Shown one piece after another: positions 17,435-26,344 of a stretch of 57,036 bases of DNA (the stretch's first letter is position 1; each line of letters starts with the position of its first letter). Where the stretch lies: NCBI GenBank assembly GCA_021775005.1, contig JAJFIK010000061.1, forward strand, positions 1 to 57,036. Direction: 5' to 3'. The translations under genes and the position numbers were made by a program. The notes under the pieces are model-generated. The model saw only the letters and a list, made by a program, of their open reading frames with translations, ran no database searches and had not been told where the DNA came from. The stretch comes from Rhodospirillales bacterium. GTDB lineage: Bacteria > Pseudomonadota > Alphaproteobacteria > JAJFIK01.

Positions 17435-18330
17435 CGAACAAAGATTGGCTCCTCCTCGGCGCGCTGGCGCTTGTCTTTGGCACGGCGTTCTACTTCATCG
17501 AAGTGGCGCTGGAGGATCTCGGCGTGCTCGGCGTGGTGTGGGCACGTGTCACCCTCGCTGGCCTCATACTGACGGTTTGGGCGTTCGCCCGTGGAGAGCG
17601 CTTCCCCACGTCTTGGTCCGTTTGGGGGTTGCTCGTCTTCATGGGCTTTTTCAACAACGCCCTGCCATTTTCCCTCATCACCTGGGCGCAGACCGAACTC
17701 ACCGGTGGGCTCACATCGATCTTCATGTCGGCGGCACCCTTGTTCACAATTTTGCTGGCGCATTTTGTTACCCATGATGAAAAGATTACGCGGCCGAAAA
17801 TTATCGGCATCATCCTCGGCATGAGTGGTGTGGTAATTCTCATTGGACCTGCGGCGGTCCTTACTCTCAACCCTTCAAGCATATGGCAGTTGGCAGCTGT
17901 ATCCGGAGCCCTTTGCTACGCCATTGCCGGGATCGCTGGAAAACGATTGCACAACCTCTCCAACACAGTGGCTTCTGCCTCCATGTTGCTGGCGGCATCG
18001 GTCATGATGTTGCCGGTGGTACTTATTTACGACAATCCGATCGCGGCGCACTGGACCACAAACGCGATGCTTTCGATTGTGGGCCTTGCGTCGATCAGTA
18101 CCGCGCTTGCTTACCTGCTCTATTTTCAGCTGCTGCGCACGGTCGGCGCGTCAAACATGCTGCTGGTCACAATCCTTGCGCCGGTAAGCGCCATTGGGTT
18201 GGGCGTCATGTTCTTGGATGAAACCGTCACGGTTCAGATGTTGCTCGGTGCCGTTGTCATTGGGGCCGGGCTGATGATCATCGACGGGCGGGTATGGCGA
18301 AAACTGCGCAGGGCAAGGCAAGCGACTTAA
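17431..18330 (+). CDS. DMT superfamily (EamA) transporter
   Basis: A 299-residue inner-membrane protein with ten hydrophobic segments arranged as two EamA repeats of five. The first repeat includes GTAFYFIEVALEDLGVL and the NNALPFSLITWAQTELTGG block; the second has the matching TALAYLLYFQLLRTVGASN and LDETVTVQMLLGA blocks. The family exports or imports amino acids, sugars and other metabolites by drug/metabolite exchange. It starts with GTG, overlapping a tiny upstream ORF. Its stop overlaps the stop of the convergent DUF2817 gene by four bases. Substrate unknown. Confidence 0.9.
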   Translation: MTNKDWLLLGALALVFGTAFYFIEVALEDLGVLGVVWARVTLAGLILTVWAFARGERFPTSWSVWGLLVFMGFFNNALPFSLITWAQTELTGGLTSIFMSAAPLFTILLAHFVTHDEKITRPKIIGIILGMSGVVILIGPAAVLTLNPSSIWQLAAVSGALCYAIAGIAGKRLHNLSNTVASASMLLAASVMMLPVVLIYDNPIAAHWTTNAMLSIVGLASISTALAYLLYFQLLRTVGASNMLLVTILAPVSAIGLGVMFLDETVTVQMLLGAVVIGAGLMIIDGRVWRKLRRARQAT

Positions 18331-19418
18331 GCCGCGATGGTGCTGAGCGCTTTACCAATCACCTCATGCGCGCGGGTCCAGATCATCTGCTTCCACTCAT
18401 CGGTTTCCGTGTAGAACGCCGCACGACATTTCGCCTCCAGCTCCTTGCCAAGCGCGCTCTCCCGGTCGCCATGATGGTGAAGCCAATTTTCCTGGCGCAA
18501 GCCTTCCAGAACTTCGATGAGCTCGAGGGTGCCGTACTCAAGCGCCACCGCTGCCGTCCACGCCTCGGGCACAGCGGCGAAAAAGAGCGAAGTCATGTCC
18601 CCGCGCACCTCTGCTGAGCTTGATGTGCCCGCATGAAGGCTTGTGACATCGTCTGCCCCCCAAATGCTGCCAGCATTGTCCACTTGTCCGGCATCACCGC
18701 AGCCAATTAGTTCGCCAATCCCGCTGGGGCCAAGGCCTGTGTGCACGTCAACCAGCACAGCCTTCTTGGTACCCGCGCTGTGAGCGGCCAGGGTATTCTG
18801 CCAAGTGGCGCTGGACCACGCTGGCGCGCGGCCGCCATAAAAGAGGCCGTCTGGATAGGAGTACTGCCCTGACGATACAGCCTCTTGAAAGGCGTCCATG
18901 CCATGAACGCCAATCCACTCAAATATCTTTGCGTCATAGTCCGCTTTCTTGTCCATCAAGTCAGCGGGGCAAAGCAGGGGGTGAATCTCACTGTATTTCG
19001 AGTCGTCAGGATGCTGCGCGTCGTGGTCAAGGCAATTGCGATTAAGATCAATGTTGTCCTCATTGGTGCGGCGCCCCCAACAAAATCCATAGGGGTTCAC
19101 CGCGTGTGTTAGAACCACCGCCACGTCAGTGGGCAGATTGACGAACATATCCTCCCGCAAGGCCGCCACCTGACAGCCGGACCCGCAATACCCTTCAATG
19201 CCGTGAGTGCCGGAATTAATGAACAACATCCCGCGCGCTGCGCCCGGTGCCGCCCCGAGGCGCGCTACATCGGTATAGAGCGGCTCCCCCAGAGGGCCAT
19301 TGGCATCGGTGTTTTGATGGTGGCTAATCTTTGCGCCCGCTTCTTTTGCGGCGTCGAGAAACTTTTTTCGCGCCTCGCCATAAGTAAGCGAGAAGTGGCG
19401 GCTAATGCTTGCGGTCAT
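18327..19418 (-). CDS. DUF2817 (M14-like metallocarboxypeptidase) protein
   Basis: A 363-residue protein from ATG 19418 (MTASISRHFSLTYGEARKKF); an upstream extension of 21 residues is less likely. It has the metallocarboxypeptidase-type zinc motif H72-x-x-E75 in SGTHGIEGYCGS, a third ligand candidate His in VDVHTGLG, and a late catalytic-type Glu in ALEYGTLE. DUF2817 members are cytoplasmic, M14-related hydrolases of unclear substrate. No signal peptide is visible. The gene sits within the interrupted leucine-catabolic region, convergent with the transporter. Confidence 0.85.
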   Translation of the reverse strand: MTASISRHFSLTYGEARKKFLDAAKEAGAKISHHQNTDANGPLGEPLYTDVARLGAAPGAARGMLFINSGTHGIEGYCGSGCQVAALREDMFVNLPTDVAVVLTHAVNPYGFCWGRRTNEDNIDLNRNCLDHDAQHPDDSKYSEIHPLLCPADLMDKKADYDAKIFEWIGVHGMDAFQEAVSSGQYSYPDGLFYGGRAPAWSSATWQNTLAAHSAGTKKAVLVDVHTGLGPSGIGELIGCGDAGQVDNAGSIWGADDVTSLHAGTSSSAEVRGDMTSLFFAAVPEAWTAAVALEYGTLELIEVLEGLRQENWLHHHGDRESALGKELEAKCRAAFYTETDEWKQMIWTRAHEVIGKALSTIAA

Positions 19419-19569
19419 GGCTAAGGGGTGCTCCGGTAATATCGTTGCCTGCATGAAACATAATCGCGCGCAAATTCGCAATGAATATCGGCAGATTGCG
19501 CCTCAACATCGCCACATGCCACACTAAATATAGAAGTGGGCTGGGACCAACGATAGGAGGACACATATC

Positions 19570-19665
19570 ATGTGGGTCCTACTTGGGTTCCTGATACTGG
19601 TAACCGTTGGCGGTGCGATCGTCGCCGTGGCGGCTGACGAAAAAGACGGCGATCCCTTCGATTAA
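19570..19665 (+). CDS. 31-residue single-span membrane microprotein
   Basis: A short ORF with an optimal ribosome-binding site (AGGAGG, 8 bases before the ATG). It encodes a hydrophobic span at residues 2-20 (MWVLLGFLILVTVGGAIV...) followed by an acidic tail ending DEKDGDPFD. It lies alone in the 271-base spacer between the DUF2817 and thiolase genes, on the opposite strand to both. Such proteins typically bind membrane enzymes or transporters. Function unknown; the Shine-Dalgarno and the clean TM/tail design support it. Confidence 0.6.
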   Translation: MWVLLGFLILVTVGGAIVAVAADEKDGDPFD

Positions 19666-19689
19666 ATTCGAAGGTGTCGTTTCCGACAA

Positions 19690-20874
19690 TTAGTGCATGC
19701 GTTCGATAGCCATGGCGGTGGCTTCTCCACCCCCGATGCAAAGGCTTGCCACGCCTTTGTCCAGCCCGCGCTTTTCAAGGGCGTTGAGCAGCGTCACCAA
19801 GATACGTGTACCTGAAGCGCCGATGGGGTGACCAATGGCGCAAGCCCCGCCATTCACATTCACGCGGTCATGATCAAGGCCCATGTCTTTCATGGCCGCC
19901 ATGGTGACAACGGCGAAGGCTTCATTGATCTCAAACAAATCCACATCGTCTTTCGACCACCCAGTTTTACCAAAGAGTTTTTCCAGTGCGCCAATGGGCG
20001 CTGTGGTGAACCAGGCTGGTTCTTGGGCATGACTTGCATGACCAACGATGCGCGCGCGCGGGGTCAGCCCGCGCTTTTCCGCCTCACTGGCACGCATAAG
20101 CACCATGGCGGCGGCGCCATCAGAAATGGAACTGGAATTGGCGGCGGTCACGGTGCCATCCTTGGAGAATGCCGGACGTAATTTCGGTATTTTTGACGTG
20201 TCAGCCGATCGCGGTTGTTCGTCTGCCACCACGATGGTCTCGCCCTTGCGGCCCTTCACTGTCACCGGCACGATTTCGTCCGCAAAGGCATCGCTTGCCT
20301 GGGCGGCCTGGGCGCGTTCAGTTGAAGTGATGGCAAAAGCGTCCTGCGCTTCTCGCGTGAATTGGTAATGCTGCGCTGTGGCTTCCGCATAGGTGCCCAT
20401 AAGGCGGTTCTCATAGGCGTCTTCAAGGCCATCAAGAAACATGTGGTCCTTGACCTCGCCATGACCGAGGCGAAACCCACCACGCGCTTTAGGCAGCATG
20501 TAGGGCGAATTGGTCATACTCTCCATGCCGCCTGCAACCATGACGTCCGCGCCACCGAGGGCGATTTGATCATGGGCCATCATCACGGTTTTCATGCCAG
20601 AGCCGCAAACTTTGTTCACCGTTGCGCACGGCACTGATTGCGGCAAACCCGCCCCTAGGATCGCCTGACGCGCCGGGGCTTGGCCCAGGGCGGCGGGCAA
20701 CACGCATCCCATGAGGGCCTCATCCACATCATTGCCAGAAATGCCTGCGCCTGCGACAGCGGCCTTCACCGCCGCAGATCCAAGCTCAGTTGCGGAAACA
20801 CCCGAAAGCTCCCCCTGGAAGCTGCCAAGGGCCGTGCGGGCGGCCCCAACGATGACAATTGGGTCAGTGGACAT
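19690..20874 (-). CDS. Acetyl-CoA C-acetyltransferase (thiolase)
   Basis: A 394-residue thiolase. The acyl-accepting cysteine is C90 in NKVCGSGMK; the C-terminal catalytic motifs are NVNGGACAIGHPIGASG (His) and SLCIGGGEATA (second Cys). It condenses or cleaves acetoacetyl-CoA, and next to isovaleryl-CoA dehydrogenase (stop 11 bases upstream) it most likely cleaves acetoacetyl-CoA from leucine catabolism. A role in supplying acetoacetyl-CoA for PHB synthesis is also possible given the phasin. AAAGGAAACGAAA precedes the ATG. Confidence 0.93.
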   Translation of the reverse strand: MSTDPIVIVGAARTALGSFQGELSGVSATELGSAAVKAAVAGAGISGNDVDEALMGCVLPAALGQAPARQAILGAGLPQSVPCATVNKVCGSGMKTVMMAHDQIALGGADVMVAGGMESMTNSPYMLPKARGGFRLGHGEVKDHMFLDGLEDAYENRLMGTYAEATAQHYQFTREAQDAFAITSTERAQAAQASDAFADEIVPVTVKGRKGETIVVADEQPRSADTSKIPKLRPAFSKDGTVTAANSSSISDGAAAMVLMRASEAEKRGLTPRARIVGHASHAQEPAWFTTAPIGALEKLFGKTGWSKDDVDLFEINEAFAVVTMAAMKDMGLDHDRVNVNGGACAIGHPIGASGTRILVTLLNALEKRGLDKGVASLCIGGGEATAMAIERMH

Positions 20875-20885
20875 TTTCGTTTCCT

Positions 20886-22058
20886 TTAAGCGGTTTCTTC
20901 AAACAGTTCGCGACCAATCAGCATGCGGCGAATTTCTGATGTGCCCGCGCCGATCTCATAGAGCTTGGCATCGCGCAGCAGGCGTGCCGCTGGGTAATCA
21001 TTGATATAGCCATTGCCGCCAAGCACTTGGATGGCCTCAAGCGCCATGTAGGTCGCCGTCTCGCCGGCATAAAGAATCGCGCCCGCCGCATCCTTGCGCG
21101 CAGTACGGCCCAGATCGCAGGCCCGCGCAACGGCATAGACATAGGCCCGGCTTGCATTCATTCGTGTATACATATCAGCGAGCTTCGCCTGCATGATTTG
21201 AAACGTCCCAATGGGCTGTCCGAACTGCTTGCGTTCATGGACGTAAGGCATAACCAGGTCCATACAAGCCTGCATGATACCAAGAGGCCCGGCCGCCAAT
21301 ACGGTCCGCTCATAATCAAGGCCGCTCATAAGAACGCGGACGCCATTGCCGACACCGCCAATGACATTTTCTTCCGGCACTTCACAATCCTGAAACACGA
21401 GCTCGCAGGTATCTGAACCACGCATGCCCATCTTGTCGAGCTTCTGCGCTGTACTATAGCCCTTCATGCTCTTCTCAATCAGGAACGCGGTAATGCCTTT
21501 GGTTCCCGCACTTGGATCGGTTTTGGCGTAGACCACCAAAACATCGGCATGAGGGCCGTTGGTAATCCACATCTTGGTGCCGTTGAGCACAAATCGGGCG
21601 CCACGTTTTTCGGCTTTGAGTTTCATCGAGACTACATCGGAGCCTGCACCGGGCTCCGACATGGCAAGCGCGCCAACGTGTTCGCCGGAAATTAACTTGG
21701 GCAGATATTGTTGCTTTTGTTCCTCGTTACCGCAGCGGCGAATTTGATTGACGCATAGGTTCGAGTGCGCGCCATACGATAGCCCCACCGCTGCCGATCC
21801 CCGGCTGATTTCTTCCATGGCGATACAATGCTCAAGATAGCCAAGACCCGTCCCGCCGTATTCTTCTTCTACAGTAATTCCGTGGAGGCCTAGCTCGCCC
21901 AATGCCGGCCAGAGGTCGCGGGGAAATTCATTGCTGGTGTCAATATCCGCGGCGCGGGGGGCAATCTTGTCAGATGTAAAACTGCGCACCGTATCGCGGA
22001 TCATGTCCGCAGTTTCGCCCAAATCGAAATCAAGCCCCGGCAGGTCATTGGGGATCAT
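20886..22058 (-). CDS. liuA: Isovaleryl-CoA dehydrogenase
   Basis: A 390-residue FAD acyl-CoA dehydrogenase. The catalytic base is Glu250 within [13 protein letters not shown], the position used by isovaleryl-CoA dehydrogenases rather than the C-terminal Glu of most family members. Other family blocks are [26 protein letters not shown] and the C-terminal [20 protein letters not shown]. It oxidises isovaleryl-CoA to 3-methylcrotonyl-CoA, feeding electrons to ETF. It is the first gene of the liu run, co-directional with thiolase. Confidence 0.94.
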   Translation of the reverse strand: MIPNDLPGLDFDLGETADMIRDTVRSFTSDKIAPRAADIDTSNEFPRDLWPALGELGLHGITVEEEYGGTGLGYLEHCIAMEEISRGSAAVGLSYGAHSNLCVNQIRRCGNEEQKQQYLPKLISGEHVGALAMSEPGAGSDVVSMKLKAEKRGARFVLNGTKMWITNGPHADVLVVYAKTDPSAGTKGITAFLIEKSMKGYSTAQKLDKMGMRGSDTCELVFQDCEVPEENVIGGVGNGVRVLMSGLDYERTVLAAGPLGIMQACMDLVMPYVHERKQFGQPIGTFQIMQAKLADMYTRMNASRAYVYAVARACDLGRTARKDAAGAILYAGETATYMALEAIQVLGGNGYINDYPAARLLRDAKLYEIGAGTSEIRRMLIGRELFEETA

Positions 22059-22090
22059 GATGGCGGTCCTCGCTTATTATTATTATCCAA

Positions 22091-23062
22091 TTAGTTGACT
22101 GCCGGGTCGTAGACTTCGAGTACATCTGTCTCTGTGAATTCGGCAAAGACCCCGGCCCCGGCCCCGCCGCCCAGAAGATACCACAACCCATCCACCACCA
22201 CGGATGCAAGGCTGTGCCGGGGGGATGGCAGATCTTCAGCACGTTGCCAACCGCCGCCTGCTTCAGGCGCATAGACATAATGGTCCTGCAAGGTTTCAAA
22301 CTGCCCGCTGCCGCTGCCCCCCGAGATGTGGATTTGACTATTGATGACACCGGACACATGGGCTGCGCGCGGAGCAGGGAGATCAGGGCCGCGGCTCCAG
22401 GTGTTCGCAACGGGGTCGTAGATATCAACGCGGGCGGTAGGCGTTCCGGAGGCACCACGGCCGCCGATGGCATAAATCAATCCGTCATGGGCAACCACTG
22501 AAAGATCACTACGCGGAACAGGCAGGTGCGCCACGTCCGCGCTCCAACGATTGTTGCCAATATCGAACATGGCAACTTCAGGTGTCAGTTCGCCATCATC
22601 TGATATCCCACCTAGAACGTAGACTTTGCCATCAACCGCAACAGCCCCATGGCGCGCGCGCGGTGACAACATGTCTGTGCCATTGCGCCAACTGGATATG
22701 GTGGGAACAAAGACTTGAACTTTAACCAGCGGCGCATCCCGGCCGTCTTCCCCAAACCCACCGATAAGATAAATCTCACCGCCGGTGGCCACCATGGCAA
22801 ACTGCTCTGCCGATTGCGGCATAGATGGCAAAGAGCGCCAGTAGTCGTATTCGACATCATAAACTTCAAACGCATTGCGGGGGCCCAATAGGCTTGACCC
22901 CCCGGCTGCAAAAATCTCGCCGCCAATAGCGGCAGCCTGCAGTTGAGAGCGCCCTTCGTCCAACGGATCGAGCGAACGCCACTCCCCCGCGAAGGCAAAA
23001 GTGAACGGCACACAGACAAACGCCAACACGCCAAGGATTATACTAAGTTTTTTCAATTTCAT
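22091..23062 (-). CDS. Secreted kelch-repeat protein
   Basis: A 323-residue exported protein with a signal peptide (MKLKKLSIILGVLAF..., cleavage near FTFAFA) and about six kelch-type blades, for example GGEIYLIGGFGEDGRD, DGKVYVLGGISDDGE and DGLIYAIGGRGASGT, predicting a beta-propeller. Start is ATG 23062 with CGGAG upstream; an earlier in-frame start would read through the mgtE 3' end. Kelch propellers bind proteins or sugars; no catalytic residues are recognisable. It follows mgtE by 10 bases. Confidence 0.85.
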   Translation of the reverse strand: MKLKKLSIILGVLAFVCVPFTFAFAGEWRSLDPLDEGRSQLQAAAIGGEIFAAGGSSLLGPRNAFEVYDVEYDYWRSLPSMPQSAEQFAMVATGGEIYLIGGFGEDGRDAPLVKVQVFVPTISSWRNGTDMLSPRARHGAVAVDGKVYVLGGISDDGELTPEVAMFDIGNNRWSADVAHLPVPRSDLSVVAHDGLIYAIGGRGASGTPTARVDIYDPVANTWSRGPDLPAPRAAHVSGVINSQIHISGGSGSGQFETLQDHYVYAPEAGGGWQRAEDLPSPRHSLASVVVDGLWYLLGGGAGAGVFAEFTETDVLEVYDPAVN

Positions 23063-23072
23063 GGCTCCGATA

Positions 23073-24479
23073 TCAGCCGAGCAAAATAATCGTGGCCAAA
23101 CCAAGGAAGACAAAAAAGCCTACCACGTCCGTCACGGTGGTCACAAAGACCGTTGAAGCCAGCGCGGGGTCCGCCCCGGCCCGCTGAAGCCCCAAGGGTA
23201 CCAGAATGCCCGCAAGTCCGGCGGCAAGCAAATTCACAATCATGGCAATTCCAATAACCAGAGCCAGCATCAAATCCTGGAACCAAAGCCCGCACAAAAG
23301 CCCCAGAACGATGGCAAACAGGATGCCGTTGAGCCCCCCAACCAGGGCCTCGCGCACGATGATCCGCGCTGCATTGGTGGCCGTCAGGTCTTTGGTGGCA
23401 ATGGCCCTCACCGCCACAGTGAGGGTCTGAGTGCCCGCATTGCCGCCCATACTGGCCACAATGGGCATCAAAATGGCCAGGGCGACATATTGGCTGATGG
23501 CCTCGCCGAAAAAACTAATGACCAGCGAGGCCCCGATGGCGGTAACCAGATTGACGGCAAGCCAGGAAAACCGCCGCGAGGTGGTCCTGAACACGTTGTC
23601 TGAAAGGCCCTCCTCGTCGCTCACACCGCCGAGCTTGAGGATATCCTCCTCCGCTTCGTCTTGAATAACATCGACCATATCATCAATAGTAATCATGCCG
23701 ACGATGCGGCCGCTTTCATCAACTACAGGGGCTGACATGAGATGGTATTGATCAAAGGCGTAGGCAACTTCTTCCTGTGCCATATGAGCGGGAATAACCT
23801 GCAGCTTCTCATCCATCAGGTCTTCGATCTTTGTTGATCGCCCTGATCGCAGGATACGATTTAGCGCCACTATACCAATCGGGTGCAGACCGGGATCGAC
23901 GATGAATATCTCAACGAACTCATTGGGCAGGTCATCGGTCTCACGCATGTAATCAATGGTTTCCCCCACTGACCAAAATGGCGGAATGGTGATAAACTCC
24001 CGCTGCATAAGGCGACCGGCGGAAAGTTCCGGATACCGAAGACCCATCTCCACGGCAATGCGATCATGATCGGGCACTTGGGTGAGGACTTCGCGCTGCT
24101 CTTCTTCGCTAAGATCCTCCAGCAAGTACGTGGCGTCATCAGAATCAAGTTCCGTGACGGCCCGAGCGACGATTTGGGGGTCAAGATATTGCAACACCTC
24201 ATCGCGGACATCTTTATCAAGATCGCTGAGCACCGCTGAATCAAGATCCGTTCCCATTAACTCCAAAAGAAGGCGGCAATCACCACTGCCGACTTGGCCC
24301 AAAAGATCGGCAAAGTCCGCGGCATGCAGATCGCTAAGGAGCGCCTTTACCTCCTCGTTCCGCCCCTCTTCCAATGCCGACAACACACGGCGAATGAAGT
24401 CACGCGAGAGCGAAAAGTGCTCGTCCAGCGCTTCGGCTTCGCCATTAGGGGCATCAGGATCAACGGATTGGTCCGACAA
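23073..24479 (-). CDS. mgtE: Magnesium transporter MgtE
   Basis: A 468-residue MgtE-type Mg2+ channel. It has an N-terminal helical domain (about 20-145), two CBS domains (about 155-280, including the IVGMITIDDMVDVI block) that sense cytosolic Mg2+, and a C-terminal membrane domain with about five spans (about 300-468). The Pro/Gly-rich signature SMGGNAGTQTLTVAVRAIA lies in the membrane domain. The start codon is TTG (24479) with GAGG 6 bases upstream. It lies upstream of the kelch gene. Confidence 0.95.
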   Translation of the reverse strand: MSDQSVDPDAPNGEAEALDEHFSLSRDFIRRVLSALEEGRNEEVKALLSDLHAADFADLLGQVGSGDCRLLLELMGTDLDSAVLSDLDKDVRDEVLQYLDPQIVARAVTELDSDDATYLLEDLSEEEQREVLTQVPDHDRIAVEMGLRYPELSAGRLMQREFITIPPFWSVGETIDYMRETDDLPNEFVEIFIVDPGLHPIGIVALNRILRSGRSTKIEDLMDEKLQVIPAHMAQEEVAYAFDQYHLMSAPVVDESGRIVGMITIDDMVDVIQDEAEEDILKLGGVSDEEGLSDNVFRTTSRRFSWLAVNLVTAIGASLVISFFGEAISQYVALAILMPIVASMGGNAGTQTLTVAVRAIATKDLTATNAARIIVREALVGGLNGILFAIVLGLLCGLWFQDLMLALVIGIAMIVNLLAAGLAGILVPLGLQRAGADPALASTVFVTTVTDVVGFFVFLGLATIILLG

Positions 24480-24609
24480 GGGTACCTCTTCGTGTGAGTA
24501 GAAATTGGACAGAAATTCGGCACGCCAAAAAACGGCGGACAGCTTCCACCGTTTGGCACTTCTATTATCTATGGATTCGGGGCGCGCACGTAAGGCATGA
24601 GGCGAAAAT

Positions 24610-24696
24610 TGGTGCGGCCGAGAAGACTCGAACTTCCACGGGTTTTACCCCACAGCGACCTCAACGCTGCGCGTCTACCAGTTCCGCCACGGCCGC
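24610..24696 (-). tRNA. tRNA-Leu (anticodon GAG)
   Basis: Class II tRNA, 87 bases with encoded CCA. The acceptor stem is GCGGCCG paired with CGGCCGC, with discriminator A. The anticodon stem CAGCG/CGCTG encloses the loop TTGAGGT, giving GAG, which reads CUU and CUC codons. A long variable arm (TGGGGTAAAACCC) and a T-arm GTTCGAGTC follow. It lies between mgtE and cysH. Confidence 0.97.
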
Positions 24697-24751
24697 ACAA
24701 AGCCTGAAGGTAGCCCGAAGGGCTGAGGTAGGTCGCGGTGTGTAGCAAACC

Positions 24752-24774
24752 CCGCTCCCCTTGTGAAGGGGCGG
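24752..24774 (-). terminator. Hairpin downstream of cysH
   Basis: CCCCTT / AAGGGG with a 3-base loop, extended by CCGC/CGG with one bulge, 20 bases past the cysH stop and before tRNA-Leu. There is no long U-tract on the minus strand, so it is a weak or factor-assisted terminator candidate at best. Confidence 0.4.
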
Positions 24775-24793
24775 CGTTTTGGGACTGAATCGC

Positions 24794-25612
24794 TCAAATC
24801 CCGTCGCCATCGGTAAGCCCGCCGATGGGATGGTGAATGCCGCACTCGTCTTTGTCTTCCCCCGCCCAGCGGCCGGAACGATAGTCAGAGCCGTCTTGGG
24901 TGCGGTCGGTGCAGGGCATACAGCCAATGGAGAGATAGCCATCCGCCACGAGAGGGTGCTGCGGTAGATCATGGGCCCCAATGTAGGCGCTCAGCTCAGC
25001 AAGGCTCCAGCGCGCCAAGGGGTTAATGCGGAATTTGCCCTCGGCCAATTCCACCATCGGCATGTCCGTGCGGGTCGTGGTCTGAAAGCGCTTGCGCCCT
25101 GTGATTTGCGCCTCAAATCCCTTCATGGCGCGTTGCACGGGCAGGACTTTGCGAATGTGGCAGCAGGCATCGGTGGAGTTGGTCCAAAGAACGCCTTTGG
25201 GATCATCTTGCCTAAGATCATCAGGGTGCGGACCAATGGCGCGCACATCGGTCAAGCCCAACACTTCTTGCAAGCGATCACGATAGCGCAATGTCTCGCC
25301 AAAGAGCTTGCCGGTATTGAGAAAGAGTACCGGCACGGTGGGATCCACTTGCGCGATTAAATGGAGCAAAACGACAGATTCCGCACCGAATGAGGAGGTC
25401 ACAGCGATCTGCCCGGCAAACCCGGTAGCAACGGCGTGGCGCAAAATTTCGTCCGCCGAAAGGCTCTGATAAAGAGCTTCAAGCTCTTCGAGCTTGGCGA
25501 TTTGCGCTGGCGTGCCTTGGGGAATGTCGGCTGCGATACGCAATCCCACATCTTCTGGCGGTTTGGGCGCGAGACCTGGCACCCGGCCATTTTTGAGGGG
25601 CAGCGCCGTCAT
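24794..25612 (-). CDS. cysH: Assimilatory adenylyl-sulfate / phosphoadenylyl-sulfate reductase
   Basis: CysH, 272 residues, reduces activated sulfate to sulfite with thioredoxin. The PP-loop-like substrate motif is VTSSFGAESVVLLH. The paired Cys-Cys in TDACCHIRKV and the later CMPC give the four ligands of a [4Fe-4S] cluster, which marks the APS-preferring form. The catalytic Cys is in DECGIH. Start ATG 25612 overlaps the stop of the upstream siroheme gene (ATGA), so the two are coupled. Confidence 0.94.
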   Translation of the reverse strand: MTALPLKNGRVPGLAPKPPEDVGLRIAADIPQGTPAQIAKLEELEALYQSLSADEILRHAVATGFAGQIAVTSSFGAESVVLLHLIAQVDPTVPVLFLNTGKLFGETLRYRDRLQEVLGLTDVRAIGPHPDDLRQDDPKGVLWTNSTDACCHIRKVLPVQRAMKGFEAQITGRKRFQTTTRTDMPMVELAEGKFRINPLARWSLAELSAYIGAHDLPQHPLVADGYLSIGCMPCTDRTQDGSDYRSGRWAGEDKDECGIHHPIGGLTDGDGI

Positions 25613-26184
25613 GAGAGCGGCAATCCCTCTTGCACCAGAAACGCATCGGTGCGGCGGGCAAGTTCCGGGATGGCGGCGCCCTCTTGCTTCCATTGCTCTC
25701 GCAAGGCTGCGAGGCGCTCAAGACGGGTTGCCCACTCCGGCCCATAATCAAGCTCCAGGCGCTGGCGCAGATAACGCGCAAGACCAGGCGATTGGCCACT
25801 GGTGGAAACCGTCAGGAGCAAATCGCCACGACGGATCATGGCGGGCACATGGATATCAGAATTGGGGCGGTCGTCCTCACTGTTGACCAAGGTGCCCGCG
25901 GCGCGGGCGAGAGCCGCGAGCCGATCCGCATCGGCCGGGGGAAGGTCTGCCAGGAACAACACGCCGGCGCGGGCAATCTCTTCGGCTGAGGGCCAGTGCG
26001 AGATGAGAGCATCGCCAGCAAGGGCCTGCAGCGCTTCACACGGGGCAGCAGCATAGATCTGAAGCTCTTGCCCCCCACCCGCTTTGATCTGCGCAAGACG
26101 CCGCGCCGCCGCCGGGCCATTGCCGGCCAGCACCACATTCACTCGCGATAGGTCCAAAACCAGTGGGAACACAGGGCGCCTCAT
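25609..26184 (-). CDS. Precorrin-2 dehydrogenase / sirohydrochlorin ferrochelatase (Met8/CysG N-terminal type)
   Basis: A 191-residue stand-alone version of the N-terminal half of CysG, making siroheme from precorrin-2 for sulfite reductase. The NAD-binding segment VNVVLAGNGPAAARRLAQI and the SEDDRPNSDIHVPA region with LLLTVSTSGQSPGLAR are diagnostic. There is no SAM-dependent methyltransferase domain, so uroporphyrinogen methylation must come from elsewhere. An in-frame GTG at 26196 is an alternative start. It is translationally coupled to cysH; sulfite reductase is not in the window. Confidence 0.9.
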   Translation of the reverse strand: MRRPVFPLVLDLSRVNVVLAGNGPAAARRLAQIKAGGGQELQIYAAAPCEALQALAGDALISHWPSAEEIARAGVLFLADLPPADADRLAALARAAGTLVNSEDDRPNSDIHVPAMIRRGDLLLTVSTSGQSPGLARYLRQRLELDYGPEWATRLERLAALREQWKQEGAAIPELARRTDAFLVQEGLPLS

Positions 26185-26247
26185 GGATGATTCCACATAA
26201 AGTTAAGCGCCATAACTGGATTATTCAAGTTATTAGTGGGAAATCTT

Positions 26248-26277
26248 TTGTACTACATTTTTTTCATGTGGTATGAT
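26248..26277 (+). promoter_or_regulatory. Candidate promoter of the LysE-type exporter gene
   Basis: TTGTAC (26248-26253), an 18-base spacer and TATGAT (26272-26277), about 70 bases before the exporter start, in an AT-rich divergent spacer with cysG. No regulator gene is adjacent. Confidence 0.4.
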
Positions 26278-26344
26278 CTTTTGCGCAGCATGACTAGATT
26301 AGGATCGGAGAACTCTGCCTTGGGCAAAGAATGAGGCCACGCTT

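Noticed and set aside
24752-24774. Strong intrinsic terminator after cysH
   Set aside because: The stem is good but there is no U-tract on the relevant strand; kept only as a weak candidate.
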